This document shows positions 45,960 through 54,425 of a DNA stretch of 64,000 nucleotides, piece after piece (the stretch's first letter is position 1; each line of letters starts with the position of its first letter). Position numbers and translations under genes: made by a program. The notes beneath the pieces were generated by a model. It was not told where the DNA came from. It saw nothing but the letters and a program-made list of their open reading frames with translations, and searched no databases. Location of the stretch: positions 3,286,001 to 3,350,000 of the forward strand of contig NZ_JAUSYH010000001.1 of the NCBI RefSeq assembly GCF_030816715.1, read 5' to 3'. Source of the stretch: Streptomyces achromogenes (lineage in GTDB: Bacteria > Actinomycetota > Actinomycetes > Streptomycetales > Streptomycetaceae).

Positions 45960-47537
45960 CTACTTCGCCCTGCGGGCCACCGTGAAGTGGTCGACCTGCT
46001 CGCCGCTCTCGGCGATCCCGCGGACCGTGAGCGTGGCCGTACGGCCCTTGGCGGCGGGGGTGACGTCGACGCGCAGGAACGAGTAGTCGAGGTAGCGCAC
46101 CCGCGACCAGGAGACGGTCTCGTTCTGCTTGCCGCCCTTGAGGTTGACGAACGAGGCGACGGACTCGACCTCGTTCTCGTGGCCCTCGTACGACAGCGGC
46201 GCGGTGAACGAGTACAGGCTGCGGCCGGCCGCGCCCGCGGTGACATAGACCACACCCTCGGTCTCGGGGTAGGCCGTGCCGCCGATCGGGAGCTTCTTGG
46301 CGACGGCGCCCTTCTTGATCACGTCGGTGCGCTCGTACTGGTGGTTGTGGCCGTTGACGACCAGGTCCACCGTGTACTTCTCGAAGAGCGGCACCCACTC
46401 CTGGCGCACGCCCCCCTCCGAGGCGTGCGAGGTGGAGGTGCAGTAGGCGCAGTGGTGGAAGAAGACCACGACGAAGTCGACGTCCCTGGACGCGCGGTAC
46501 TTCTTCAGCTGCGCCTCCAGCCACGTGGTCTGGGTGCCGCCGGAGATGCCGAGGTTGGCCGGGATCTCGAAGGAGATGTCGTTGGCGTCGAGCGAGACGA
46601 CCGCCGTGTTGCCGTGGACGAAGGTGTAGACGCCGGGGAGGTTCTCGGGGTCCGGGCCGTTGTCGGGGAGGTTCCAGCGGGCCTCCTCGCCGCCGTAGCC
46701 GTTGGGTGAGTACCAGGCCTCCATGTCGTGGTTGCCGTAGGCCGGCATCCACGGGACGGACTTGGCGACGGACTCGGTCTGGGCGAGGAACTGGTCCCAG
46801 ATCCGCGAGTCGAAACCGGTGTCGGAGGTCTGGCCGGAACCGGACGGGTCGGCGTAGGCGATATCCCCGGCGTGCAGGTGGAAGGCGGGGTTCTGGCCGA
46901 GGAGCAGGCTGTTGTTGGCGAGGCCGTGGTAGCCGACGCCCTCGTCGCCGAAGGCGGTGAAGGTGAACGGCGCCTTGTGGGCGGGCGCGGTGGTGAAGGT
47001 GCCCAGGGTGCCGAGCAGACGGGCCTCGGCCGGGTCGAAGCCGGCGTGGCCGACGCCGTAGTAGTACGTCTTCCCGGGCTTGAGGCAGGTGAGCTTCGCG
47101 TGCAGGTAGTACTGGGTGTGGTTGCCGCTGGCGCCGACCCCGGCCGGTGTGAACAGCGTGCGGACCTCGGCCTCGATCTTGCGGGAGAGGTCCCCGGGGT
47201 GCGCGCCGATGCGGATGAACGGCTTCTTCACCGCGACCGGCACCTGCCAGGAGACGGTCATCTCGGTGCGCGGGTCGTTGCCGTAGGCGAGGTGACGGCC
47301 GAAGGGGGCGACGAGAGCGCCGTCGACGGTCTCGGTGTGCGAGAGCGGCTGGGTGGGAACGGCGGCCCGGGCCGTGGCGCCCGTCACGAACGCGCCACCG
47401 GTGACGGCGCCCAGCGTGACCGCGCCGCCTCTGATCATCGTGCGCCGGGAGAACCTGGTGCGCAGGTACTCGTGCTGTTCGGCCATGCTCATGCGTTCGG
47501 CGAGCCGGTCGGGTACGCCCATGCGAGGAGTGTCCAT
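45960..47537 (-). CDS. Tat-exported purple acid phosphatase-like metallophosphoesterase
   Basis: The 525-residue precursor has a twin-arginine motif SRRTMIRGGAV, with a signal ending near ARA-AV. A fibronectin-like purple acid phosphatase N-domain (TEMTVSWQVPVAVKKPFI) precedes the metallophosphatase core. Metal motifs are AFGDEG, HAGDIAYAD, PAYGNHDMEAWY, VVFFHHCAYC and NGHNHQYER. It hydrolyses phosphate esters outside the cell, aiding phosphate supply; no Pho box was looked for exhaustively. ATG 47537 is chosen over an upstream in-frame start at 47585 lacking a ribosome site. Confidence 0.9.
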   Translation of the reverse strand: MDTPRMGVPDRLAERMSMAEQHEYLRTRFSRRTMIRGGAVTLGAVTGGAFVTGATARAAVPTQPLSHTETVDGALVAPFGRHLAYGNDPRTEMTVSWQVPVAVKKPFIRIGAHPGDLSRKIEAEVRTLFTPAGVGASGNHTQYYLHAKLTCLKPGKTYYYGVGHAGFDPAEARLLGTLGTFTTAPAHKAPFTFTAFGDEGVGYHGLANNSLLLGQNPAFHLHAGDIAYADPSGSGQTSDTGFDSRIWDQFLAQTESVAKSVPWMPAYGNHDMEAWYSPNGYGGEEARWNLPDNGPDPENLPGVYTFVHGNTAVVSLDANDISFEIPANLGISGGTQTTWLEAQLKKYRASRDVDFVVVFFHHCAYCTSTSHASEGGVRQEWVPLFEKYTVDLVVNGHNHQYERTDVIKKGAVAKKLPIGGTAYPETEGVVYVTAGAAGRSLYSFTAPLSYEGHENEVESVASFVNLKGGKQNETVSWSRVRYLDYSFLRVDVTPAAKGRTATLTVRGIAESGEQVDHFTVARRAK

Positions 47538-47648
47538 GACGTCTGAAAGTCGTCGTCGCGGACGACGGGCCGCCGGACGCCACATGGACGGCGCACGAAC
47601 AGGGGCTCATAACACATTCAATGTTCCGCCAAGGCTCCTTAACAGGCG

Positions 47649-47673
47649 CCTGCCCGAAACCGGGCAGGTTTCT
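47649..47673 (+). terminator. Terminator-like hairpin ahead of the glmS unit
   Basis: CCTGCCCG (47649-47656) pairs with CGGGCAGG (47661-47668), with tetraloop AAAC and TTTCTT following. It sits in the 5' region of the small gene and glmS, so it could be an attenuator, or end transcripts entering from upstream. Confidence 0.5.
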
Positions 47674-47708
47674 TGCGAAACCGGCTCTCGTACCCCAGGA
47701 TCTACCGG

Positions 47709-47966
47709 GTGCACGACGAACTTGTTGATCACCTGACGCGTTCCACGCCCCTCCAGCGGGGCGAGGCGCTGCGGGTGATCCAGGATGTGCTCGCCTACTT
47801 CGACGAGACGACCGAGAACTACGTCCGTCGCCGCCATCGCGAGCTCCAGGCCCAGGGCCTGGTGAACGCGGAGATCTTCGGACAGATCGAGGCGGACCTG
47901 AAATACCGGGCGGTCGCACCGCCGGAGCTCTCGCTCCGGCAGCTGCGGCGCATCGTCTACGGCTGA
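47709..47966 (+). CDS. Small conserved-type protein upstream of glmS
   Basis: An 85-residue soluble, helical protein (HDELVDHLTRSTPLQRGEAL, DVLAYFDETTENYVRRRHRE, LSLRQLRRIVYG). I do not recognise a named family. GTG 47709 is preceded by CCAGGA; a TTG at 47673 would add 12 residues and is less likely. It is 24 bases upstream of glmS on the same strand, so the two are probably co-transcribed and it may influence cell-wall amino-sugar supply (inference). Confidence 0.72.
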   Translation: MHDELVDHLTRSTPLQRGEALRVIQDVLAYFDETTENYVRRRHRELQAQGLVNAEIFGQIEADLKYRAVAPPELSLRQLRRIVYG

Positions 47967-47990
47967 TCGAAAGCTTGGGGATACCTTTAT

Positions 47991-49808
47991 ATGTGCGGAA
48001 TCGTCGGATACATCGGCAAGCGCGACGTCGCGCCCCTGCTGCTGGAGGGACTGCAGCGCCTGGAGTACCGCGGGTACGACTCCGCGGGCATCGTCGTCAC
48101 CTCCCCGAAGACGGCCGGCCTGAAGATGGTCAAGGCCAAGGGCCGGGTCCGTGACCTGGAGGCCAAGGTCCCGGCGCGCTTCAAGGGCACGACCGGCATC
48201 GCGCACACCCGCTGGGCCACCCACGGCGCCCCCTCCGACGTGAACGCCCACCCGCACATGTCGGCCGACCTGAAGGTCGCCGTCGTCCACAACGGCATCG
48301 TCGACAACGCCTCCGACCTGCGCAGGAAGCTCGAGGCCGACGGCGTCGAGTTCCTCTCCGAGACGGACACCGAGGTGCTCGTCCACCTCATCGCCCGCTC
48401 CCAGGCCGAGAAGCTCGAGGACAAGGTCCGCGAGGCGCTGCGCGTCGTCGAGGGCACCTACGGCATCGCCGTCATGCACGCCGACTTCAACGACCGCATC
48501 GTCGTGGCCCGCAACGGCTCGCCGGTCGTCCTCGGCATCGGCGAGAAGGAGATGTTCGTCGCCTCGGACATCGCCGCTCTGGTCGCCCACACCCGTCAGA
48601 TAGTCACCCTCGACGACGGCGAGATGGCCACCCTCAAGGCCGACGACTTCCGCACGTACACCACCGAGGGCACCCGCACCACGGCCGAGCCGACGACCGT
48701 CGAGTGGGAGGCCGCCTCCTACGACATGGGCGGCCACGACACCTACATGCACAAGGAGATCCACGAGCAGGCCGACGCCGTGGACCGCGTGCTGCGCGGC
48801 CGCATCGACGACCGCTTCTCCACCGTGCACCTCGGCGGCCTCAACCTGGACGCCCGCGAGGCGCGCCAGATCCGCCGCGTGAAGATCCTCGGCTGCGGCA
48901 CGTCGTACCACGCGGGCATGATCGGCGCCCAGATGATCGAGGAGCTGGCCCGCATCCCCGCGGACGCCGAGCCGGCCTCCGAGTTCCGTTACCGCAACGC
49001 GGTCGTGGACCCCGACACCCTGTACATCGCCGTCTCGCAGTCCGGTGAGACGTACGACGTGCTGGCGGCCGTGCAGGAGCTGAAGCGCAAGGGCGCCCGG
49101 GTGCTGGGCGTGGTCAACGTGGTCGGCTCGGCGATCGCCCGCGAGGCGGACGGCGGCGTGTACGTGCACGCGGGCCCCGAGGTCTGCGTCGTCTCGACGA
49201 AGTGCTTCACCAACACCACCGTGGCGTTCGCACTGCTCGCCCTGCACCTGGGCCGCACCCGCGACCTGTCGGTGCGCGACGGCAAGCGGATCATCGAGGG
49301 GCTGCGCAAGCTGCCCGGCCAGATCGCGGAGATCCTCTCCCAGGAGGAGGAGATCAAGAAGCTGGCCGAGGAGTTCGCCGAGGCCCGCTCGATGCTCTTC
49401 ATCGGCCGCGTCCGGGGCTACCCGGTGGCCCGCGAGGCCTCCCTGAAGCTGAAGGAGGTCTCGTACATCCACGCCGAGGCCTACCCGGCCTCCGAGCTCA
49501 AGCACGGCCCGCTGGCCCTCATCGAGCCCGCCCTGCCGACGGTCGCGATCGTCCCGAACGACGACCTGCTGGAGAAGAACCGCGCGGCCCTGGAGGAGAT
49601 CAAGGCCCGCAGCGGCCGGATCCTCGCGGTGGCCCACGAGTGCCAGGAGAAGGCCGACCAGACGATCGTCGTCCCGAAGAACGAGGACGAGCTCGACCCG
49701 ATCCTCATGGGCATCCCGCTCCAGCTCCTCGCCTACTACACGGCGAAGGCGCTCGGCCGGGACATCGACAAGCCGCGCAACCTCGCGAAGTCGGTGACGG
49801 TCGAGTAG
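47991..49808 (+). CDS. glmS: Glutamine-fructose-6-phosphate transaminase (isomerising)
   Basis: The full-length 605-residue enzyme has an N-terminal glutaminase (MCGIVGYIG, nucleophile Cys2; HTRWATHGAPSDVNAHPH; VHNGIVDN) and two C-terminal SIS isomerase domains (ILGCGTSYHAG; AVSQSGETYDVLAAV; EAYPASELKHGPLALI; ending KSVTVE). It makes glucosamine-6-phosphate from fructose-6-phosphate and glutamine for cell-wall precursors. The start has a weak upstream site (AAAGCTTGGGG). A very strong terminator follows. Confidence 0.97.
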   Translation: MCGIVGYIGKRDVAPLLLEGLQRLEYRGYDSAGIVVTSPKTAGLKMVKAKGRVRDLEAKVPARFKGTTGIAHTRWATHGAPSDVNAHPHMSADLKVAVVHNGIVDNASDLRRKLEADGVEFLSETDTEVLVHLIARSQAEKLEDKVREALRVVEGTYGIAVMHADFNDRIVVARNGSPVVLGIGEKEMFVASDIAALVAHTRQIVTLDDGEMATLKADDFRTYTTEGTRTTAEPTTVEWEAASYDMGGHDTYMHKEIHEQADAVDRVLRGRIDDRFSTVHLGGLNLDAREARQIRRVKILGCGTSYHAGMIGAQMIEELARIPADAEPASEFRYRNAVVDPDTLYIAVSQSGETYDVLAAVQELKRKGARVLGVVNVVGSAIAREADGGVYVHAGPEVCVVSTKCFTNTTVAFALLALHLGRTRDLSVRDGKRIIEGLRKLPGQIAEILSQEEEIKKLAEEFAEARSMLFIGRVRGYPVAREASLKLKEVSYIHAEAYPASELKHGPLALIEPALPTVAIVPNDDLLEKNRAALEEIKARSGRILAVAHECQEKADQTIVVPKNEDELDPILMGIPLQLLAYYTAKALGRDIDKPRNLAKSVTVE

Positions 49809-49831
49809 CCGAGCCGAACAGGGACACCGAG

Positions 49832-49868
49832 CGGCCCCCCGCGTGCGCCACCCGCACGCGGGGGGCCG
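49832..49868. terminator. Terminator after glmS
   Basis: CGGCCCCCCGCGTGC (49832-49846) pairs with GCACGCGGGGGGCCG (49854-49868), a 15-bp stem followed by TTCTC. It also serves the convergent gene ending at 49917. Confidence 0.93.
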
Positions 49869-49916
49869 TTCTCGCGCCGGGGACGCCCGGCTTGGCTCCC
49901 CGGCGCCGGCTGCCGT

Positions 49917-50504
49917 TCAGCCCGCGGCCGTCACTCCGGGGCGGGCAGCGCGTCGGGAGAACGCGGTGGGCCAGTGGGCCAGCGCCGCCGTCGCCGCGTA
50001 CCAGGCGACCGCGCCCGCCGCGACGGCGAACCAGCCACCCGCCTTGGTGAGGGCGTCGCTGTCGGCGAACCGGGCGACGGCCATCAGCACGAGCCCGGCG
50101 CAGAACAACCCGTAGGCGCCCTGGCCGAGCTGGTCGCCGCCGGCGAGGGTCAGGGAGAGCGCCACCAGGGCGAACAGAAGCAGGAAGAGCCCCGCCGCGT
50201 TGTCGGAGGCCTGGGTTCCGGCGGAGACGGCCCAGGTGAACCAGAAGGCGCCGAGGACGGTGCAGGCGGTGCCGGTGGCCGCGTCACGGTCCCGGAGGGC
50301 GAACAGGCCGGCGACGAACAGGGCGACGCCGCCGATGTAGTGGGCGATGGATACGGCGTCCGCAGCCGTCACACCGTCGATGAGGTCGGTGTACCCGAGA
50401 CCGAAGGCCAACAGGGTGACGCCGAGGGCGAGTCGGCCGGCGATCGTGGTGGTGCTGCTTCCCGCAGAGACGGCGTTGTCCACGGCGGGGCTCCCTTCAG
50501 GCAT
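49917..50504 (-). CDS. GPR1/FUN34/YaaH-family acetate transporter-like protein
   Basis: The 195-residue protein has six predicted membrane helices (LALGVTLLAFGLGYTDL, GGVALFVAGLFALRDRD, VLGAFWFTWAVSAG, GLFLLLFALVALSLTLAG, YGLFCAGLVLMAVARF, GWFAVAAGAVAWYAATAAL). These fit the SatP/YaaH family of acetate and succinate channels; GAFWFTWA resembles the family's FGxFW stretch. It probably moves acetate or another small monocarboxylate. ATG 50504 is preferred to an upstream in-frame start at 50546. Confidence 0.78.
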   Translation of the reverse strand: MPEGSPAVDNAVSAGSSTTTIAGRLALGVTLLAFGLGYTDLIDGVTAADAVSIAHYIGGVALFVAGLFALRDRDAATGTACTVLGAFWFTWAVSAGTQASDNAAGLFLLLFALVALSLTLAGGDQLGQGAYGLFCAGLVLMAVARFADSDALTKAGGWFAVAAGAVAWYAATAALAHWPTAFSRRAARPGVTAAG

Positions 50505-50632
50505 GTGCAGTTGTGTGAGCGATATATGCCCTTCACAAAGGCACAAACACCTCTACGCGCCAGTAGGTTCACGCTGCGCGCACGGCGCGCGGGTACCCCT
50601 TCGGATGTCACCCCGCCTGAGGGAACGGCCAT

Positions 50633-51160
50633 TCACGGAATGACGACGACGGGCCGCTTGGCCCGCTTGGCGAGCCGCCCCGCGACGGAGCCGAAGAGCC
50701 GGCCGACGAGACCGTGCGTCGAGCCGACGACGATCGCGTCCGCCTCGTACTCCCGCCCCACCTCTTCGAGTTCGTGGCAGATGTCGCCGCCGCGCTCGAC
50801 CAGGATCCAGGGCACCTCGGCGAGGTAGTCCGCACACGCCAGCTCCAGACCGAGCACCTCGGTGCGGTGGTCCGGCACGTCGACGAAGACCGGAGGCTCA
50901 CAGCCGGCCCACACCGTGGTGGGCAGCCGGTTGGCGACATGGACGATGATCAGCCCCGAGCCGGAGCGATGCGCCATGCCGATGGCGTACGCGAGAGCGC
51001 GCTCGCTGGACGTGGAGCCGTCGAAGCCGACGACCACGCCGTGCTTGAAGGCGGGATCGCAGGAATGACGTGCTTCTTCCGCCGCCAGGGGCTCGGCCGC
51101 CGTGGGATCGGCGACGGGCCGCTTGCGGTCCGCGGGTTCGAAGAATTCGTGACCGGCCAT
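50633..51160 (-). CDS. Universal stress protein (UspA family), single domain
   Basis: A 175-residue protein with an N-terminal extension of about 40 residues and then a Usp domain: GVVVGFDGSTSSERALAYAI, LIIVHVANRLP, and the ATP-binding loop VVGSTHGLVGRLFGSVAGRL ending PVVVIP (GxxG-x9-GS pattern). It is probably an ATP-binding stress-response protein; most streptomycete relatives have two domains, this has one. ATG 51160 gives a compact N-terminus. Divergent from the small membrane protein gene at 51536. Confidence 0.87.
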   Translation of the reverse strand: MAGHEFFEPADRKRPVADPTAAEPLAAEEARHSCDPAFKHGVVVGFDGSTSSERALAYAIGMAHRSGSGLIIVHVANRLPTTVWAGCEPPVFVDVPDHRTEVLGLELACADYLAEVPWILVERGGDICHELEEVGREYEADAIVVGSTHGLVGRLFGSVAGRLAKRAKRPVVVIP

Positions 51161-51535
51161 GGCTGTCTCGGCGTATCGATCCTTATACGGGTGCGACGGC
51201 GGTGAGCGGCGGAGCTGTCCGGGAATGGTCTTCCCCACCCCATACCCCCAAGGGTACGGCGGCACGCCTCCTGGGCCCAGAGCCCGCACACCCTCGGTGG
51301 GGGTTCCAGGGAGCATGCACGAGCGGACGCCCGTAACGCAATGGTTGCTGCCCCGTACAGGCGGTTTGCACATGGTTCGCTCGTACCGGACGCGCCGCGG
51401 CAGTGACCGACCGCCCGAACAGGCGTTGAACCCTTGTACCGCCGCCCGCCCCGCCCGCCCGCGCCGCCAGTCGCCTCCCTTCGCCCCGCCGCCCCGCCGC
51501 CCCGCCGCCCCGCCGTCCGGGAAGGAGCCCGCCCC
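51161..51535. other. Intergenic region, usp and small membrane protein genes
   Basis: A 375-bp divergent region. It contains a short inverted repeat CCCCCAAGGG and C-rich tracts near 51480-51515, but no gene or assignable promoter is seen. Confidence 0.4.
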
Positions 51536-51865
51536 GTGCCCTCGCCCCGCGTCCGCCCCGAGGACCACCCCGGCGACGACCGGACCACCGCCCTGATCCG
51601 CTGGTCGGCCTTCACCTGCGTGCTCGTCCCCGTGGTCCTGCTCTGGTACGGGACCTCGCCGGCCGGCGCGGCCGGCACCGCCCTCGGCCTCGCCGCCGTC
51701 ACGGCCGTCTGCCGGCTGCTGCTGCGCCGGTCCGAGCGGTTTCCGGCCCGGCTGTTCGCCGAGGAGCAGACGCCGCAGGCGCACCACCGCGGGCGCCGCC
51801 AGCGGACCGGAACGGGGTCGCACCGTGGCGCTCGTCACTCCGGGGGAAACTCACCGGTCGGTTGA
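51536..51865 (+). CDS. Small membrane protein, function unknown
   Basis: A 109-residue protein starts at GTG 51536 with GAAGGAG upstream. Two hydrophobic segments (IRWSAFTCVLVPVVLLWYG and AAGTALGLAAVTAVCRLLL) are followed by a basic hydrophilic tail (HHRGRRQRTGTGSHRGARH). A similar gene lies at this place in other streptomycetes (from memory). Nothing indicates a specific function. Its stop codon lies within a hairpin terminator. Confidence 0.7.
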   Translation: MPSPRVRPEDHPGDDRTTALIRWSAFTCVLVPVVLLWYGTSPAGAAGTALGLAAVTAVCRLLLRRSERFPARLFAEEQTPQAHHRGRRQRTGTGSHRGARHSGGNSPVG

Positions 51866-51874
51866 CCGGTTTTC
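51853..51874 (+). terminator. Terminator overlapping the small membrane protein stop
   Basis: ACCGGTC (51853-51859) and GACCGGT (51864-51870) around GGTT, followed by TTTTC. The stop TGA (51863-51865) lies in the loop and stem. Confidence 0.78.
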
Positions 51875-52241
51875 ACACATGGACCCGCTTCTTTTCAGCC
51901 AACTTCCGGTCTGTGCGCATCTCTTGCCGTAACCACCCCCCACGCCCCGTTCCACCTGCACGGAAAGGGTCTTCGGGACCCTGCGCACCCTACGGGGATT
52001 GGCCACCACACCGAGGCGCACTTCCCTGCACGGCCCACGAGTGCAACGCTTCGTGATCGAATGCTTCACGCCAAGTTGCCATGTCGACAATCCGCCGGGT
52101 GGTGAACTGGCCACGCCGGCATTGTGCGACACGTTAGATTCGATCTTGACTGTTACGGCGGGGGACTCGTGCAGGACCGAGGGGAAACGTGCAGGAGCGA
52201 CACAATCGAGGAGCCGCGACCACCGAGGGGGGCTTAGCAGG
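51875..52241. other. adpA promoter region
   Basis: A long non-coding stretch upstream of adpA, as in other streptomycetes where it holds the promoter and autoregulatory sites. A consensus AdpA site lies at 52104-52113. No gene is supported here. Confidence 0.55.
52104..52113 (-). promoter_or_regulatory. Candidate AdpA binding site
   Basis: TGGCCAGTTC on the minus strand matches the AdpA consensus TGGCSNGWWY at all positions, 129 bp before the adpA start codon. It fits the known negative autoregulation of adpA. Confidence 0.55.
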
Positions 52242-53471
52242 ATGAGCCACGACTCCACCGCCGCGCCGGAAGCCGCGGCCCGGAAGCTTTCCGGGCGACG
52301 CCGCAAGGAGATCGTCGCGGTGCTGCTGTTCAGCGGCGGCCCCATCTTCGAAAGTTCCATTCCGCTGTCGGTGTTCGGGATTGACCGCCAGGACGCCGGC
52401 GTACCGCGCTACCGCTTGCTGGTGTGCGGCGGGGAAGAAGGCCCACTGCGGACCACAGGGGGCCTGGAACTCACCGCGCCACACGGCTTGGAGGCGATCG
52501 CACGGGCGGGCACGGTCGTCGTGCCGGCCTGGCGTTCGATCACCTCTCCGCCGCCGGAGGACGCGCTCGACGCACTGCGCCGGGCGCACGAAGAGGGCGC
52601 CCGCATCGTGGGCCTGTGCACCGGCGCGTTCGTGCTGGCCGCGGCCGGCCTGCTGGACGGCCGGCCGGCCACCACCCACTGGATGTACGCGCCGACGCTG
52701 GCCAAGCGCTATCCGTCGGTGCACGTCGATCCACGAGAACTCTTCGTGGACGACGGCGACGTGCTGACGAGCGCCGGCACCGCGGCCGGAATCGACCTCT
52801 GTCTGCACATCGTGCGGACGGATCACGGCAACGAGGCGGCCGGCGCGCTGGCCCGCCGCCTGGTCGTCCCGCCGCGCCGCTCGGGCGGTCAGGAGCGCTA
52901 TCTCGACCGGTCTTTACCCGAGGAGATCGGCGCCGACCCGCTCGCCGAGGTCGTCGCCTGGGCGCTGGAGCACCTCCACGAGCAGTTCGACGTGGAGACG
53001 CTGGCGGCACGCGCCTACATGAGCCGCCGCACCTTCGACCGCCGTTTCCGGTCGCTGACCGGCAGCGCGCCACTGCAGTGGCTGATCACCCAGCGGGTGC
53101 TGCAGGCGCAGCGGCTGCTGGAGACCTCGGACTTCTCGGTGGACGAGGTCGCCGGCCGGTGCGGCTTCCGCTCACCGGTGGCCCTGCGCGGCCACTTCCG
53201 CAGGCAGCTCGGCTCGTCGCCCGCGGCGTACCGGGCGGCCTACCGGGCGCGCAGGCCGCAGGGCGAACGCTCGCCGGACAGCGAGCCGCCACCGCCGCCG
53301 CCCGCCTCACTGCACCCGGAGACGCCCGGCCCGGTGCCGCCGCAGGTCCGGCGCACGGCCGCGGCGACGGCCGGACCGGTGGGCGCGTCCGCGTCGCTGC
53401 CGTCCGAGCACGCGCGTGAGGCCTACCTGGCCTCGCGCGCGAGTCTTCCGGGGCAGCGCAGCGGCCTGTGA
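52242..53471 (+). CDS. adpA: AdpA, central developmental regulator (AraC family)
   Basis: The 409-residue regulator has an N-terminal DJ-1/PfpI (GATase1-like) dimerisation domain: EIVAVLLFSGGPIFESSIPL, IVGLCTGAFVLAAAGLLDGR. The AraC/XylS DNA-binding domain shows the helix-turn-helix segments TLAARAYMSRRTFDRRFRSL and DEVAGRCGFRSPVALRGHFR. AdpA controls morphological differentiation and secondary metabolism. A TTA leucine codon at 52914-52916 (residue 225, between the domains) requires bldA tRNA, a conserved control point. The C-terminus is a disordered Pro/Ala-rich tail. ATG 52242 fits the known N-terminus MSHDS. Confidence 0.97.
   Translation: MSHDSTAAPEAAARKLSGRRRKEIVAVLLFSGGPIFESSIPLSVFGIDRQDAGVPRYRLLVCGGEEGPLRTTGGLELTAPHGLEAIARAGTVVVPAWRSITSPPPEDALDALRRAHEEGARIVGLCTGAFVLAAAGLLDGRPATTHWMYAPTLAKRYPSVHVDPRELFVDDGDVLTSAGTAAGIDLCLHIVRTDHGNEAAGALARRLVVPPRRSGGQERYLDRSLPEEIGADPLAEVVAWALEHLHEQFDVETLAARAYMSRRTFDRRFRSLTGSAPLQWLITQRVLQAQRLLETSDFSVDEVAGRCGFRSPVALRGHFRRQLGSSPAAYRAAYRARRPQGERSPDSEPPPPPPASLHPETPGPVPPQVRRTAAATAGPVGASASLPSEHAREAYLASRASLPGQRSGL
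52914..52916 (+). promoter_or_regulatory. bldA-dependent TTA codon in adpA
   Basis: In-frame TTA is codon 225 ((52914-52242)/3 = 224 preceding codons). TTA is very rare in Streptomyces and read only by the bldA leucyl-tRNA. Confidence 0.95.
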
Positions 53472-53599
53472 CCGGGTGACAGCGGTGTGTGGACGCCGGA
53501 CGGGCATCGCGCCCCGTCCGGCGTCCGCGTCCCCGGCCGGCGAGCCCCGCGCCCGCCGCGGACGCATCAAAAGCCGACGTCAGCTTTAGGGTGGGTCGC

Positions 53600-54202
53600 A
53601 TGAACGATCGCATGGTGTGGATCGACTGCGAGATGACCGGCCTCTCGCTGTCGGACGACGCTCTCATCGAGGTTGCCGCCCTCGTCACCGACTCCGAGCT
53701 GAACATCCTCGGAGACGGCGTCGACATCGTCATCCGGCCGCCGGCCGAGGCGCTGGAGACGATGCCGGAGGTGGTGCGCCAGATGCACACCGCGTCCGGA
53801 CTGCTCGACGAGCTGGCGGGCGGGACGACGCTCGCCGCGGCCGAGGAGCAGGTGCTGGCGTATGTCCGCGAGCACGTGAAGGAGCCGGGCAAGGCGCCCC
53901 TGTGCGGGAACTCCGTCGGCACGGACCGCGGATTCCTGGCGCGGGACATGACGGCCCTCGAGGGCTACCTGCACTACCGGATCGTGGACGTCTCCTCCAT
54001 CAAGGAGCTCGCCCGGCGCTGGTACCCGCGGGCGTACTTCAACAGCCCCCCGAAGAACGGCAACCACCGCGCCCTCGCCGACATCCGCGAGTCCATCGCG
54101 GAACTGCGGTACTACCGCGAGGCCGTGTTCGTGCCGCAGCCCGGGCCCGACTCCGACACCGCGAAGTCGATCGCCGCGAAGCACGTCCTGCCCGCCCCGT
54201 AG
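53600..54202 (+). CDS. ornA: Oligoribonuclease
   Basis: The 200-residue DEDDh exonuclease starts [17 protein letters not shown] (first Asp and Glu), has [19 protein letters not shown] in the middle and [17 protein letters not shown] plus [12 protein letters not shown] at the end (His and last Asp). It degrades two- to five-nucleotide RNAs, including pGpG, and is needed for normal growth and development in Streptomyces. It lies downstream of adpA, as in other species. ATG 53600 is supported by the conserved N-terminus. Confidence 0.96.
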   Translation: MNDRMVWIDCEMTGLSLSDDALIEVAALVTDSELNILGDGVDIVIRPPAEALETMPEVVRQMHTASGLLDELAGGTTLAAAEEQVLAYVREHVKEPGKAPLCGNSVGTDRGFLARDMTALEGYLHYRIVDVSSIKELARRWYPRAYFNSPPKNGNHRALADIRESIAELRYYREAVFVPQPGPDSDTAKSIAAKHVLPAP

Positions 54203-54285
54203 AAAGCCGTGCGCGAGCACCCCTTCGGACCCTGTACACTTTTTCTCGGCCGGTAGGGAGACCGCAAAGTCCAACTGCCGGGCGT

Positions 54286-54359
54286 GGTGGGTGTAGCTCA
54301 GCTGGTAGAGCACCTGGTTGTGGTCCAGGATGCCGCGGGTTCGAGTCCCGTCACTCACC
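54286..54359 (+). tRNA. tRNA-His (anticodon GTG)
   Basis: Cloverleaf: acceptor GTGGGTG (54287-54293) pairs with CACTCAC (54352-54358). D-arm is AGCTCAGCTGGTAGAGC, anticodon stem CCTGG/CCAGG with loop TTGTGGT (anticodon GTG), T-arm GCGGGTTCGAGTCCCGT. The extra 5' G at 54286 opposite C73 (54359) is the histidine identity element G-1. The 3' CCA is not encoded. Confidence 0.95.
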
Positions 54360-54365
54360 CTGAGT

Positions 54366-54407
54366 CATCAGCCGGTGACTTCCCGCGAGGGAGGTCACCG
54401 GCTGATG
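54366..54407. terminator. Terminator after tRNA-His
   Basis: CATCAGCCGGTGAC (54366-54379) pairs with GTCACCGGCTGATG (54394-54407), a perfect 14-bp stem seven bases after the tRNA end. Confidence 0.9.
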
Positions 54408-54425
54408 TGTTTCCCGGGAGCAGTC

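Noticed and set aside
47967..47990. glmS ribozyme or riboswitch before glmS
   Set aside because: Only 24 bases separate the genes, and no ribozyme core is visible; such ribozymes are typical of Firmicutes.
54366..54407. Phage attachment site next to tRNA-His
   Set aside because: The inverted repeat is a simple terminator; no integrase or repeated tRNA 3' end was seen nearby.
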